In this document: piece by piece, positions 40,699-50,658 of the stretch
Layout: the number at the start of each line of letters is the position of its first letter
How positions within the stretch are numbered: position 1 is the stretch's first letter
From: Desulfotomaculum nigrificans DSM 574
GTDB taxonomy: Bacteria; Bacillota; Desulfotomaculia; Desulfotomaculales; Desulfotomaculaceae
DNA: 64,000 bases
Reading direction: 5' to 3'
NCBI RefSeq assembly: GCF_000189755.2
Contig: NZ_KI912183.1
Location: forward strand, 2,110,257-2,174,256
Position numbers and translations under genes: made by a program
Notes under the pieces: model-generated
Database searches by the model: none
Told to the model about the DNA's origin: nothing
What the model saw: the letters and a program-made list of their open reading frames with translations, nothing else

Positions 40699-41390
40699 TA
40701 ATTCACACCATCTTCCAAGAATTCTTTTATTTCTACTAACGTTTTTACAGTGTGTTGAGCAGTATACTCTAGAGGAAAACCAATCTGTTTATATATACCA
40801 TTAGCATGAAATAGCATAATTGTAGTCATTTGCAACATGTTAGCACTAATAAAATCCTTTGCTGGGTTATCTCCAACATATATAGTTTCTTCTGGTCTTA
40901 TATCTAAGTCTAAAAGCATCTTTTTATAAGAAACTTCGCATGGTTTACGATATTCAAGCCCACCAAGTTCGTCTGTTACTATTATTCTGTCACAGTATTT
41001 TTCAAGGCCTAGGGCCTGTATTTTCTTCCACTGCCCTTTAGGTCTACCATCAGTAATAATCCCAATCTTTATACCTTTTGCTTTAAGCCACTGTAGTAAT
41101 TCTTCAGTTTCACTAGTCAAGTTTATTTGGGGAAAATGGTTTCTATATGTGTCAACACATTCTTTTATTAACTTTTTATCATTAACGCCGTAGAAAGCAA
41201 GAATCCTATCAAATACACCTGTTTTATTTTCTTCAAATATCTTTAATAGTTTCTCGTATATCTTTTTACTTTTTGCGCCAACGACGGATGAAATAAGTTC
41301 AGCTGTTACTTTGAACCCACTTCTTACATAATCCATTTCTGGATATAGCGTATCATCAAGATCAAAAATGACAGCCTTATACTTTACCAT
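40698..41390 (-). CDS. HAD-superfamily hydrolase
   Basis: About 230 residues from the ATG at 41390 (an ATG at 41399 is equally possible; the longer ORF overlaps the ATP-grasp gene too much). HAD motif I is VIFDLDDTLYPEMDYV, motif II GIITDGRPKGQWKKI, the conserved Lys is in EVSYKKMLLDL-like context and motif IV IYVGDNPAKDFISANML. Cap type C1. It forms a tight trio with an ATP-grasp gene before and an aminotransferase after. A phosphatase step on a sugar or on an activated intermediate is likely; substrate unknown. Confidence 0.85.
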   Translation of the reverse strand: MVKYKAVIFDLDDTLYPEMDYVRSGFKVTAELISSVVGAKSKKIYEKLLKIFEENKTGVFDRILAFYGVNDKKLIKECVDTYRNHFPQINLTSETEELLQWLKAKGIKIGIITDGRPKGQWKKIQALGLEKYCDRIIVTDELGGLEYRKPCEVSYKKMLLDLDIRPEETIYVGDNPAKDFISANMLQMTTIMLFHANGIYKQIGFPLEYTAQHTVKTLVEIKEFLEDGVN

Positions 41391-42360
41391 ATTGTCCATC
41401 TGCCTTTTGTTCGAGGGCAATACTCTGATCAAATCTCAGAAATACAAGTCCTGGTTTTGCTGCACCGATTTTTGATTCAAGTTTTTTACCTTCTAACAGA
41501 TCATAAAGTGCCCCGGCTGAGTCAGCACCGGCCATCATGCTGAGCGGAGCACCGCCGCCAAAGCGTGCATTTACCTCAATAAAGTAAAACTCTCCATCAA
41601 CCTTACTCTTGATTGTCTGAACAGTAAGAGGTCCTTTTGGCTCTAATTCTTTGATAATAATCAATGTCTGTTGTATAAGTTCCTCATCATTTAAGATACG
41701 TGTTTTAAGCACCTCACCACTACGAGTTGCCAGCCTGATACGTGGAGTAATAAATATCGGGTTACCTTCGAAATCACACATGATATCGATTGTGTACTCT
41801 TCCCCGTCAATTAATTCTTGAACGATGTAATCACCAATATAATACTTAAAAAATTCGAGCTCTCTTTCATTCCGTACCTTGAAAGCGTTAATACTGGAAC
41901 TACCTGATATCGGCTTTATAAAACAAGGGAATGAACCTCTGTAATCCTGTCCTAGGCCATAACTCTCAGGGGTCTTTAGGCCTATTGATTTAAAAAAACG
42001 GTATGTTTCCAACTTATTCCGCGCTATTTTAACTGCATTAGGTGAAGATACAAGCACTTCAGTACCTATCTCCTTAAACCTGTCAACATTATGAGACAAT
42101 ATTTCCAATTCCGTATCTATTGTTGGTATGATCAGCCTTATACTCTCTTTACGGCATATATCCAGCAGTGTGTTTATGAACTGAGTATCTCTTACCGCCG
42201 GTACAGTGTAAGCTTTATCTGCAAAGAATAATGCTGGCGCCAAATCAATCATATCAGCACAAACTATCTTACCTGCGATACCTTTACTCTTTTTGGCTCT
42301 TATAAACTCTTGCACAAGTTCGACACGCCTACCTGCACTTGTAAACAAAATATTCATCAT
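41377..42360 (-). CDS. ATP-grasp ligase
   Basis: 327 residues. NILFTSAGRRVELVQEFIRA is a pre-ATP-grasp Rossmann part like that of carbamoyl-phosphate-synthase-type and PylC-like ligases. The ATP-grasp core shows GSFPCFIKPISGSSSINAFK, DYIVQELIDGEEYTIDIMCD and FYFIEVNARFGGGAPLSMMA (the metal-binding E-x-N). Enzymes of this type join a carboxylate to an amine through an acyl phosphate. Beside an amino-sugar transferase it may attach an amino acid or other acid to the 4-amino group, a role played by acetyltransferase PglD elsewhere; no PglD-like gene is present here. Confidence 0.85.
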   Translation of the reverse strand: MMNILFTSAGRRVELVQEFIRAKKSKGIAGKIVCADMIDLAPALFFADKAYTVPAVRDTQFINTLLDICRKESIRLIIPTIDTELEILSHNVDRFKEIGTEVLVSSPNAVKIARNKLETYRFFKSIGLKTPESYGLGQDYRGSFPCFIKPISGSSSINAFKVRNERELEFFKYYIGDYIVQELIDGEEYTIDIMCDFEGNPIFITPRIRLATRSGEVLKTRILNDEELIQQTLIIIKELEPKGPLTVQTIKSKVDGEFYFIEVNARFGGGAPLSMMAGADSAGALYDLLEGKKLESKIGAAKPGLVFLRFDQSIALEQKADGQYGKV

Positions 42361-42363
42361 TAA

Positions 42364-43008
42364 TTACCTCGTTTTCATTATATGTTTATATGCGTTACTT
42401 TTAGCAACATCTGAAAAGAAAGGCATTGTATCATTTTCGGAACTGTTGATGCCCTTTCTAATGAGAACATTCCAAACAGTCAAGAGGAATATCTTAGCAT
42501 CAAGCCAAAAGCTTATGTTGTCTACGTACCAAACATCCAGCTTAAACTTTTCCTCCCAACTGATGGCGTTCCGTCCGTTTACCTGTGCCCAGCCAGAAAT
42601 GCCAGGCGTCACTTCGTGGCGGCGCATCTGCTCGGGGGTATAGTAGTCAAGATACTGTACCAACAGTGGTCTCGGACCTATAAAGCTCATCTCCCCACGC
42701 AATATATTAAAAAGTTGGGGCAGCTCATCAATGCTTGTCTTTCTGAGGAATGAACCTACACGTGTCATCCTCTCCATGTCGGATAGAGGCCTACCGTCTT
42801 TTTCAGTTTCTATCCGCATCGTGCGAAATTTCATGACAGTGAATATCTTACCGTTTTTACCTGGTCGTTTTTGTTTAAAAAGTACCGGGCCCGGTGAGTC
42901 AAGTTTTATTGCCATGGCGGCTACTAGCATTATTGGAGCAACTAGCAAAAGTAAGATTAAAGCAAATATAAAATCCAGTATTTTTTTGATATATAAGTAA
43001 GGTTTCAT
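42364..43008 (-). CDS. Undecaprenyl-phosphate sugar phosphotransferase, PglC-like
   Basis: Starts the repeat unit by moving a phospho-sugar onto undecaprenyl phosphate. 214 residues: one re-entrant membrane helix (IFALILLLLVAPIMLVAAMA) followed by the monotopic phosphotransferase core, LDSPGPVLFKQKRPGKNGKI, FTVMKFRTM, LRKTSIDELPQLFNILRGEM with the catalytic Asp-Glu pair, and SFIGPRPLLVQYL. Length is that of the minimal PglC type, not the long WbaP type. It follows the PglF-like gene, so UDP-diNAcBac or a related 4-amino sugar is a likely substrate. Confidence 0.92.
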   Translation of the reverse strand: MKPYLYIKKILDFIFALILLLLVAPIMLVAAMAIKLDSPGPVLFKQKRPGKNGKIFTVMKFRTMRIETEKDGRPLSDMERMTRVGSFLRKTSIDELPQLFNILRGEMSFIGPRPLLVQYLDYYTPEQMRRHEVTPGISGWAQVNGRNAISWEEKFKLDVWYVDNISFWLDAKIFLLTVWNVLIRKGINSSENDTMPFFSDVAKSNAYKHIMKTR

Positions 43009-43091
43009 AAATTACACCTACATATAAACTTCCTTAGCGTAGTAATTAGTCCAAGAAATCGGTTTTGAAAAAGCATTTACTTTATAGACTA

Positions 43092-44945
43092 TTACCCAAC
43101 TTTCTCCTGCCGATAATGAATCAACTTTGGCATCATCTTTTGCAAGCACCTAAATACTTCATTTCCATCAACAATTTGTTTTTTAGATAACTCTAACAGT
43201 TCGCTTATCAGTGTTGCATAATCAATCTCTGCCGGTTTGGCCACAAAGATTCGTTTGTGTCTGGTACTGGTAGCGCCTTCTTCCGCTGTTAAAAGCTCCT
43301 CGAATAGCTTCTCTCCGGGTCTGATACCTGTAAATTTAATTTCAATATCTTCACCGGGTTTAAAACCCGAAAGTTTTATCAGGTTAGTGGCCAGGTCTAC
43401 TATTTTAACCGGTTCTCCCATGTCTAAAAGGAACACTTCTCCCCCTTTGGCCATGGCCCCGGCTTGGATAACTAACTGAACCGCTTCCGGAATGGTCATA
43501 AAATACCTGGTCATTTCCGGGTGGGTTACGGTAACCGGTCCACCTTTGGCAATTTGTTCCTTAAAGATGGGGACAACACTGCCTCTGCTGCCCAGGACGT
43601 TACCAAACCTCACCGCAACAAATTTAGTATCGGAACCCTTAAACAGGTTTTGAATGATTAGTTCGGCCATTCTTTTGGTGGCCCCCATTACACTGGATGG
43701 GTTGACCGCTTTATCAGTTGAGATAAGAACAAAAATTTCACAATGTGACCTGTCGGCCATTTCAGCTACGTTTTTAGTGCCAAAGACATTTGTTTTAACG
43801 GCCTCATCCGGGTGCATTTCCATTAACGGGACATGCTTATGGGCTGCGGCATGAAAAACTACATCAGGTTTGTTTTGGGCAAAAACAATTTCCAGTTTAG
43901 GTTTATCCCTGACATCCGCTATTTCAACTTTTAATGGCAACTCAGGAAATTTTTCACTTAATTCCAGCCAAATTTTATGTATACTGTTCTCACCATGGCC
44001 CAACAGGACAAGTTTTTTCGGGCCGACCCGGGCGATTTGGCGGCATAATTCCGACCCGATGGAACCGCCGGCTCCGGTGACTAAAACCACCTTGTTTTTA
44101 AGGTAACGGGAAATCTCTTTCAGGTTTGTACGGACAGGTTCTCTGCCCAGGAGGTCCTCAATCTCAACGGGTCTTATTTGATTTATGGTCACTTTGCCGT
44201 CTAATAGTTGATAAACGCCGGGTAAGATCTTGATTGATGCTACATACTCTTTGCAATAATTCACAATTTCACGGATACTATTACGAGGAACTGACGGCAT
44301 GGCGATAATAATTTCATCAACGGAATAATTACATACTAAGGACGGAATATTCTCTCTGCCGCCTAAAACCGGCAGGCCGTGTATGGTCAGGTGGTGCTTT
44401 TTGGGGTCATCATCTATGAACCCTATCACCGGCTGGCTGCCGTTATAGTGGCTTTTATATTCCCGGGCTACCAGGGCCCCGGCATCGCCGGCTCCATAAA
44501 TTAAGATGCGTTTTTTGTTTTTTACAACCGGGTATTTTCCATGGTGCCGGGATTCAACAAATATCCGCCAGGCAAACCTAGATCCGCCGACAAAGATAAT
44601 GCCAAAGGCCCAGAATAATAAAATAATGCTCCGGGGCACAGGGAACTTGGTCATATATGTTATAAAGGTAACAGCTAAACTACCAAGGGTAACAGATTTT
44701 AAGACAGTCATTAATTCGCCAGTACTGGCATAAGCCCATATCCGGTGGTATAGTTTACAAATATAAAAAATTACCAGAAAAATCAGTGTTGCAATAATTG
44801 AGAGTTTAAACAAATTGGTCCAATATGGTTTGGTAATGTTTCCATCAAAACGAACCAAGTACGATATAATGATGGCAAAATTGATTAGGATGGCATCAAA
44901 ACATATTAATGATGGTATTCTTAGGCGCCAACCCACTGAGTACAC
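43092..44945 (-). CDS. Membrane-bound UDP-GlcNAc 4,6-dehydratase, PglF/CapD type
   Basis: 617 residues. The first ~150 hold four membrane helices (for example ICFDAILINFAIIISYLVRF and LIFLVIFYICKLYHRIWAYA). A first Rossmann part follows (KRILIYGAGDAGALVAREYK) and then the dehydratase domain: VLVTGAGGSIGSELCRQIAR, VVFHAAAHKHVPLMEMHPDE, STDKAVNPSSVMGATKRMAE with Met in place of Tyr, and FGNVLGSRGSVVPIFKEQIA. It makes UDP-4-keto-6-deoxy-GlcNAc, the substrate of the DegT-type aminotransferase. Complete and of normal length. Confidence 0.93.
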   Translation of the reverse strand: MYSVGWRLRIPSLICFDAILINFAIIISYLVRFDGNITKPYWTNLFKLSIIATLIFLVIFYICKLYHRIWAYASTGELMTVLKSVTLGSLAVTFITYMTKFPVPRSIILLFWAFGIIFVGGSRFAWRIFVESRHHGKYPVVKNKKRILIYGAGDAGALVAREYKSHYNGSQPVIGFIDDDPKKHHLTIHGLPVLGGRENIPSLVCNYSVDEIIIAMPSVPRNSIREIVNYCKEYVASIKILPGVYQLLDGKVTINQIRPVEIEDLLGREPVRTNLKEISRYLKNKVVLVTGAGGSIGSELCRQIARVGPKKLVLLGHGENSIHKIWLELSEKFPELPLKVEIADVRDKPKLEIVFAQNKPDVVFHAAAHKHVPLMEMHPDEAVKTNVFGTKNVAEMADRSHCEIFVLISTDKAVNPSSVMGATKRMAELIIQNLFKGSDTKFVAVRFGNVLGSRGSVVPIFKEQIAKGGPVTVTHPEMTRYFMTIPEAVQLVIQAGAMAKGGEVFLLDMGEPVKIVDLATNLIKLSGFKPGEDIEIKFTGIRPGEKLFEELLTAEEGATSTRHKRIFVAKPAEIDYATLISELLELSKKQIVDGNEVFRCLQKMMPKLIHYRQEKVG

Positions 44946-45080
44946 CGTCCTTATATATACTAGACTTTCCTATGGTTCAAAGGGAATTGGCTACTTTTTT
45001 TAAAGAAGTAATGCGGGTATATTTACTATCTAGGGGTCTCCCGACAGTCGTAAAACACTACTATACTACATTTAATTGAT

Positions 45081-45947
45081 CTACCTTGATAATTCTTTAA
45101 GATTTAAAGGATTACGATGAAAATAATCCCGGATAAAAGCAATGAATAACCCTATCATAACCCCAAATACCATTGCCAAGGAAATAATAACCTTTCTTTT
45201 AGGAGATTCGGGGTTTTGGGGTACATTGACAGAGTTTATTACCTTTGCCGGTTCCAGCGTATCTTTTTCTTTTTGCAGGTTTAGGTAGCGATCTAGGATT
45301 TCCATTCGCTGGGCATCGTTATGCTGTAGGTAATTATAAAGGTTATCTATTTTTATTTGGTTTTCCACCGAATTAACACTTGGATTTGCTTCTAGTATAG
45401 CTATTAATTTTTTGGCTATGGCAAGTTGATCATCTTTTTCATTTAGTAATCTTTCCGTTGTCTGGATTTGTTCAGTAAGAAGTCGATAGTGATTTTCATA
45501 GTCATGCTTACTAGCTTTAATAAAGTCATTTATCAACTGTTCTATTAGTTTTTTCCCTACTTCCCGGCTTGAGTTCTTTACTGATATTTGAAGATAATTA
45601 GTATCCTTAACCGGAACCACTGTAATATTATTTTTTAGGTCCTGGACATCTGCAGGGCTAATATCTAAACCAAGTTCCTTTATAACTCCATTAATTAGTG
45701 TGTCGCTAAGTAAAATCTCTTTAGCACCCTGGGGATTGGTGTATAATGCTGAATTATAGTTGCCCAAGGAAATGGTGGCGGTCATATTGAATACCGGTTT
45801 TTGCAAAAAAGAATAACAAGTGGCGGCTACGACCACAATCAAAAAAACTATTAGTATAGTTAAACGGTATTGCCATATAACAGCAATTATATCCCTTAAC
45901 TCCATTTCCTCATTAGAGTTTTGTTGGTAGTTCATCTGGTCGTCCAA
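45081..45947 (-). CDS. Wzz/YveK-type chain-length determinant
   Basis: 288 residues, TTG start with GGAGGG 12 bases upstream. Two membrane helices bracket an outer domain: ILIVFLIVVVAATCYSFLQK near residue 35 and VIISLAMVFGVMIGLFIAFI near residue 265. MELRDIIAVIWQYRL is the typical N-terminus, and MTATISLGNYNSALYTNPQG begins the outer part, which contains a coiled coil (LTEQIQTTERLLNEKDDQLA). It sets polymer length together with Wzy. No BY-kinase (Wzc/YveL) gene is visible in the window. Confidence 0.88.
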   Translation of the reverse strand: MDDQMNYQQNSNEEMELRDIIAVIWQYRLTILIVFLIVVVAATCYSFLQKPVFNMTATISLGNYNSALYTNPQGAKEILLSDTLINGVIKELGLDISPADVQDLKNNITVVPVKDTNYLQISVKNSSREVGKKLIEQLINDFIKASKHDYENHYRLLTEQIQTTERLLNEKDDQLAIAKKLIAILEANPSVNSVENQIKIDNLYNYLQHNDAQRMEILDRYLNLQKEKDTLEPAKVINSVNVPQNPESPKRKVIISLAMVFGVMIGLFIAFIRDYFHRNPLNLKELSR

Positions 45948-46044
45948 TTTATGGTTCCCTCCATTTTAGAATTTATTTTTATTTCTAATTAAGTTAAGAT
46001 AGATGTAATAGAAAATCTTAGTCTGATACTGGTTTTATGCTTAA

Positions 46045-46264
46045 AATTTTGCTAACAGTTTCTTGGCATCTTCCTTGTCTCCCGGCTTATAAGACAACGC
46101 AGCCTGCCAAAAAGTACTTCCGGTTGCAAGTTTTTGATCCTCTAAAGAAAGGAGTTATTGTACATTCCTACCATAGACATGTATTTATATTACGTTTCCT
46201 TTGCTCCTTGCGGATTACTATAAATTGTTGAGCTATTGTTGCCTAGGGATATGGTAACCGTCAT
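46045..46264 (-). pseudogene. Scars of a second wzz gene and of a TPR-like tail
   Basis: From 46264 to 46190 a 24-codon frame reads MTVTISLGNNSSTIYSNPQG then AKET and a stop; this matches MTATISLGNYNSALYTNPQG in the intact wzz. Its ATG overlaps the stop of the polymerase gene (ATGA). From about 46145 to 46045 another frame reads KLATGSTFWQAALSYKPGDK then EDAKKLLAKF and a stop, which looks like the end of a TPR protein. So the space between the two genes is filled by remains of a duplicated wzz/wzy boundary. Confidence 0.65.
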
Positions 46265-48384
46265 TTTGTATAGTTTTTAGGTAATAAGTCTTCGATTATT
46301 TCTGCTTGTAACTTTTTCCCCTCTTTTAAGCTATCTATCAGTTTTTTACTAACTTGAGGTTTTATACGACTGATCTTCAATTCCGACTCTGAGAGCTTAC
46401 TTCTAAAATGATTAATCTTATTGGGGATAGCCTGTTGTTGCTTTAAATACTCTAACGACTTATTAAGTTGGCCCTGATCCTTTGATAGGTAAGCTGCCTT
46501 CAGCAAAACTGAAGACAAGGCTTCATATGCTGCGGGATTTAGCTGGTCAAGCTTTACCGCTTCTTGAATTTGGGTAACGGCTTTTTGGTGATCTTTTTCT
46601 TTTAGAGCAATATTTACTAAAATCATTCTGCTTTGTATATTATATTGGCTTAAGCTAACAGCCTTTTCAGCTTCGCTTCTTGCCTGCTCATTATTTCCCA
46701 AAGCAAAATAGGTCTGGGCCAATATAATATGGTTCGTACTATCTAGTGGATTGTATTTTGCGGCTTTCAAGGCATAGCTACCCCTTAACTGCAAATCTTT
46801 ACTGTATATAGCTGATTCCGCTTCTTTAGCAGAAATTGAAAACATAGCTGCCGAAATAAATAGTAATAAACAGAGAACAATTGCTGACCAGCCAATTATA
46901 TTTGTCATCTTAACTTTTTTATTATCGTGACTGGGGGTAGATATTATAGCAGTAAGTACCAGAAATTCCATAACCACTGCACTTAAAGAAAAATCAAAAT
47001 CCACCGCACTATGCAGTAATAAAGCCATAGCTGCCAGACCAGTAACTAGGATAAATTGTTGATAGTTAGGGTCACTCTGATTACTCTTGACTTTTACTGC
47101 CCATGATTTAAAGGCCAGAACAATAAACGAAATAAAACCCAGCAAGCCGATTAAACCAGTTTCCACTGTAAGCTGAAGGAAACTACTGTGGACTTGTCGG
47201 GAAATATACCCAAAACTCCTTATTGACTGGTAAGCTTCAGCCCATCCACCTCCGCCCCAACCAAGAACGGGTTTTTGAATAACCATATGTAAAGCATCGC
47301 GAAAAAATAGAATTCTTGCCACAAGACTATGTAGCCTTAACTGGGGTATTACTTGATCTTTTAGCATCAAATATTTATCGATTCCGCCAACCCCGCTAAG
47401 GACAACTGTTAATGCCATAATAAACATGCCAAAAGAAACTGCAATTAGTCCAATATTTTTTATAGGCTTGACTTGTATATTTGTACAGCTCCGCAGCTTT
47501 ATTTGTATGTACAAAAGTACCGGACTGATTATGGCCCCTGGAATAAAACATATTAGAAGAGCATAAATATTGTGACCATCTTGCAATAAGTTTGTAATAT
47601 ATCTGCCAAACCCTATACCTGCAACCAATTCTAACAATGTAATTGAGTAGATAATATACCTAGATTGCCCTTTATTCAGTAACCCCCAAATTCCTATCAT
47701 CATTAATAAAACTATAAGCCCTCCGTTTGAACGGGTTGCTCCAATTGCTACTGTGATCAGTGTTGAACTAAATGCAAGGGCGACTGTTAATGTCTTTCTA
47801 TATGTAAACCCGCCTTTCGATAAAAAAAGTTCCAATAAGAGATATGTGCCTACCAAAAATGAAGCCGCCAGGTAAATGGCTGTTGTATTAGCATATTGAA
47901 AAACCCCATCCAAGCGGTTACCTGAGAAAACATCTTTATAAGTAAATAACTTGCATGCAGATGCTAAGGAGGTTATCGCTACTAGCACCCCAGATAGATG
48001 CACTCCCCAGAGGAAGATTTTTTCTATTTTTTTATTTTGAGCTAGTTGGCTTACTGATAGAAAAAGTAAAAAGCAAGTAATCCATTTTAATAGCTCTTGT
48101 ACTGCGTAACCCTTATTTACCGATGTTGGTATAGTTGCAATATAGGCAATTAATACAATTATAAGACCCCAGGTTGGCCTGGATAAATTCCATGACCTTT
48201 TAATTAAGGTATGTACCAAGGTAACTAGAAATATAGGTGCTAAAATCAGGTAAAAATTATATTGATCCTGAGAGAAAAACAATCCTCTAAATAAAGGCGC
48301 AACACCTAATATTACTACTATTATTTTTGAAATTAGAATATCAAATGCGAGCTCCTTATTTCCTTTATCTAATCTTTTACTCAT
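46261..48384 (-). CDS. O-antigen ligase/Wzy-like polymerase with C-terminal TPR domain
   Basis: 707 residues. About 12 membrane helices with the outer loop and motif PVLGWGGGGWAEAYQSIRSF then ISRQVHSSFLQLTVETGLIG (Wzy_C, conserved His). From about residue 540 a soluble TPR part follows: YNPLDSTNHIILAQTYFALG, NNEQARSEAEKAVSLSQYNI and HQKAVTQIQEAVKLDQLNPA. Wzy_C-TPR proteins act as polymerases or ligases in capsule and exopolysaccharide assembly. It is the first gene of the 24-kb minus-strand run, so its upstream region (48385-48570) should hold the main promoter. AAGGAG lies 13 bases before the ATG. Confidence 0.85.
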   Translation of the reverse strand: MSKRLDKGNKELAFDILISKIIVVILGVAPLFRGLFFSQDQYNFYLILAPIFLVTLVHTLIKRSWNLSRPTWGLIIVLIAYIATIPTSVNKGYAVQELLKWITCFLLFLSVSQLAQNKKIEKIFLWGVHLSGVLVAITSLASACKLFTYKDVFSGNRLDGVFQYANTTAIYLAASFLVGTYLLLELFLSKGGFTYRKTLTVALAFSSTLITVAIGATRSNGGLIVLLMMIGIWGLLNKGQSRYIIYSITLLELVAGIGFGRYITNLLQDGHNIYALLICFIPGAIISPVLLYIQIKLRSCTNIQVKPIKNIGLIAVSFGMFIMALTVVLSGVGGIDKYLMLKDQVIPQLRLHSLVARILFFRDALHMVIQKPVLGWGGGGWAEAYQSIRSFGYISRQVHSSFLQLTVETGLIGLLGFISFIVLAFKSWAVKVKSNQSDPNYQQFILVTGLAAMALLLHSAVDFDFSLSAVVMEFLVLTAIISTPSHDNKKVKMTNIIGWSAIVLCLLLFISAAMFSISAKEAESAIYSKDLQLRGSYALKAAKYNPLDSTNHIILAQTYFALGNNEQARSEAEKAVSLSQYNIQSRMILVNIALKEKDHQKAVTQIQEAVKLDQLNPAAYEALSSVLLKAAYLSKDQGQLNKSLEYLKQQQAIPNKINHFRSKLSESELKISRIKPQVSKKLIDSLKEGKKLQAEIIEDLLPKNYTK

Positions 48385-48572
48385 TTCAGGTTTTATTCTC
48401 CTTGTTAATCTATTTTTAATGTTATAGCTATATGATTTAAGTTATAAGTTTTACTTTTCAACAATATATTACAAATTCCTTCTCTTTTATGGCTTTTGGT
48501 TGATTAGAATTATTGAGGGCGTTGTATTGTTTTTTATATGATAAAATATGTCTTGAAAAATTATTAACCTAT
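48385..48572. other. Divergent intergenic region between the polysaccharide cluster and the lipoprotein gene
   Basis: Very AT-rich with no ORF. Several TATAAT-like boxes are present on both strands (TAAAAT near 48542 on plus; TATAAC near 48422 on minus), but no -35/-10 pair is clear enough to call. It should carry the promoters of both divergent units. Confidence 0.4.
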
Positions 48573-48648
48573 GAAAGGAGTCCTATTTTTATGAAAATCA
48601 TACCTAGGAGGAAAGGAGTCCTATTTTTATGAAAATCATACCTAGGAG
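48573..48648 (+). repeat. Exact 38-bp tandem duplication of ribosome site and start codon
   Basis: Units 48573-48610 and 48611-48648 are identical (GAAAGGAGTCCTATTTTTAT followed by GAAAATCATACCTAGGAG). Each carries AAAGGAG and an ATG. Translation from the first ATG (48591) gives a 13-residue leader, MKIIPRRKGVLFL, whose stop TGA overlaps the second ATG (ATGA at 48629). So the duplication created a short upstream ORF coupled to the lipoprotein gene. Confidence 0.9.
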
Positions 48649-48931
48649 TATAATTTTAACAATATCGCTGGTTTTAATGGCAATATTTTTAATTGGATGT
48701 CATTCTGACAATCCAACCCCATCTTCTAAAGAAGAACCCAAAGCATTGAATCAAGCCAGTACATCCTTACCGGACTACAATGAATACGTTAGGCTTGAAA
48801 ATAAGTTATTGGATCCTACAAAACAAATATACGATAGTCTCATTAAAGATACCGATTTATGGATTAACCACAAAATTACACGGGATGATTATAACCGCCT
48901 TTGTAAGCAAAATATTGATAAGTTACTGAAA

Positions 48932-50254
<1,323 letters not shown>

Positions 50255-50620
50255 ATAAGTTACTGAAATTAAAGTACGAGTATAAAAAATTCATCGCCCC
50301 CTATAATCAAAAGGATTTAGCTAATAATGAAAAATTTCAAGGCCTATTATCTGGGAAAAATATACGATCCGAAATGGATATATACATGGTTAAGGTGGTA
50401 AAAGGGCAGGGAAAATTAAAAAGTCTTCCTCAAAATGGTCAGCCTATAGGAATAAATAATATAGAATTTATTCCTTTAAATGACTCACAATTACAAAAGG
50501 AATTCTTTGTTATGAAGAACAAGTGTGATGGCTATTTTAATACCTTATATAAAGAATTGAAAAGGAAGTAAATTATAGCTCTTTTTTATTCCAAACATGA
50601 GTGTTGATTTAGATCTCCAT

Positions 50621-50658
50621 ATAAACAGAAAACACCATTTATGGTGTTTTCTGTTTAT
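50621..50658. terminator. Strong bidirectional terminator
   Basis: An 18-bp perfect stem, ATAAACAGAAAACACCAT and ATGGTGTTTTCTGTTTAT, with a TT loop. It separates the split lipoprotein gene from the convergent TolC-like gene and overlaps the last codon of the latter. Confidence 0.85.
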
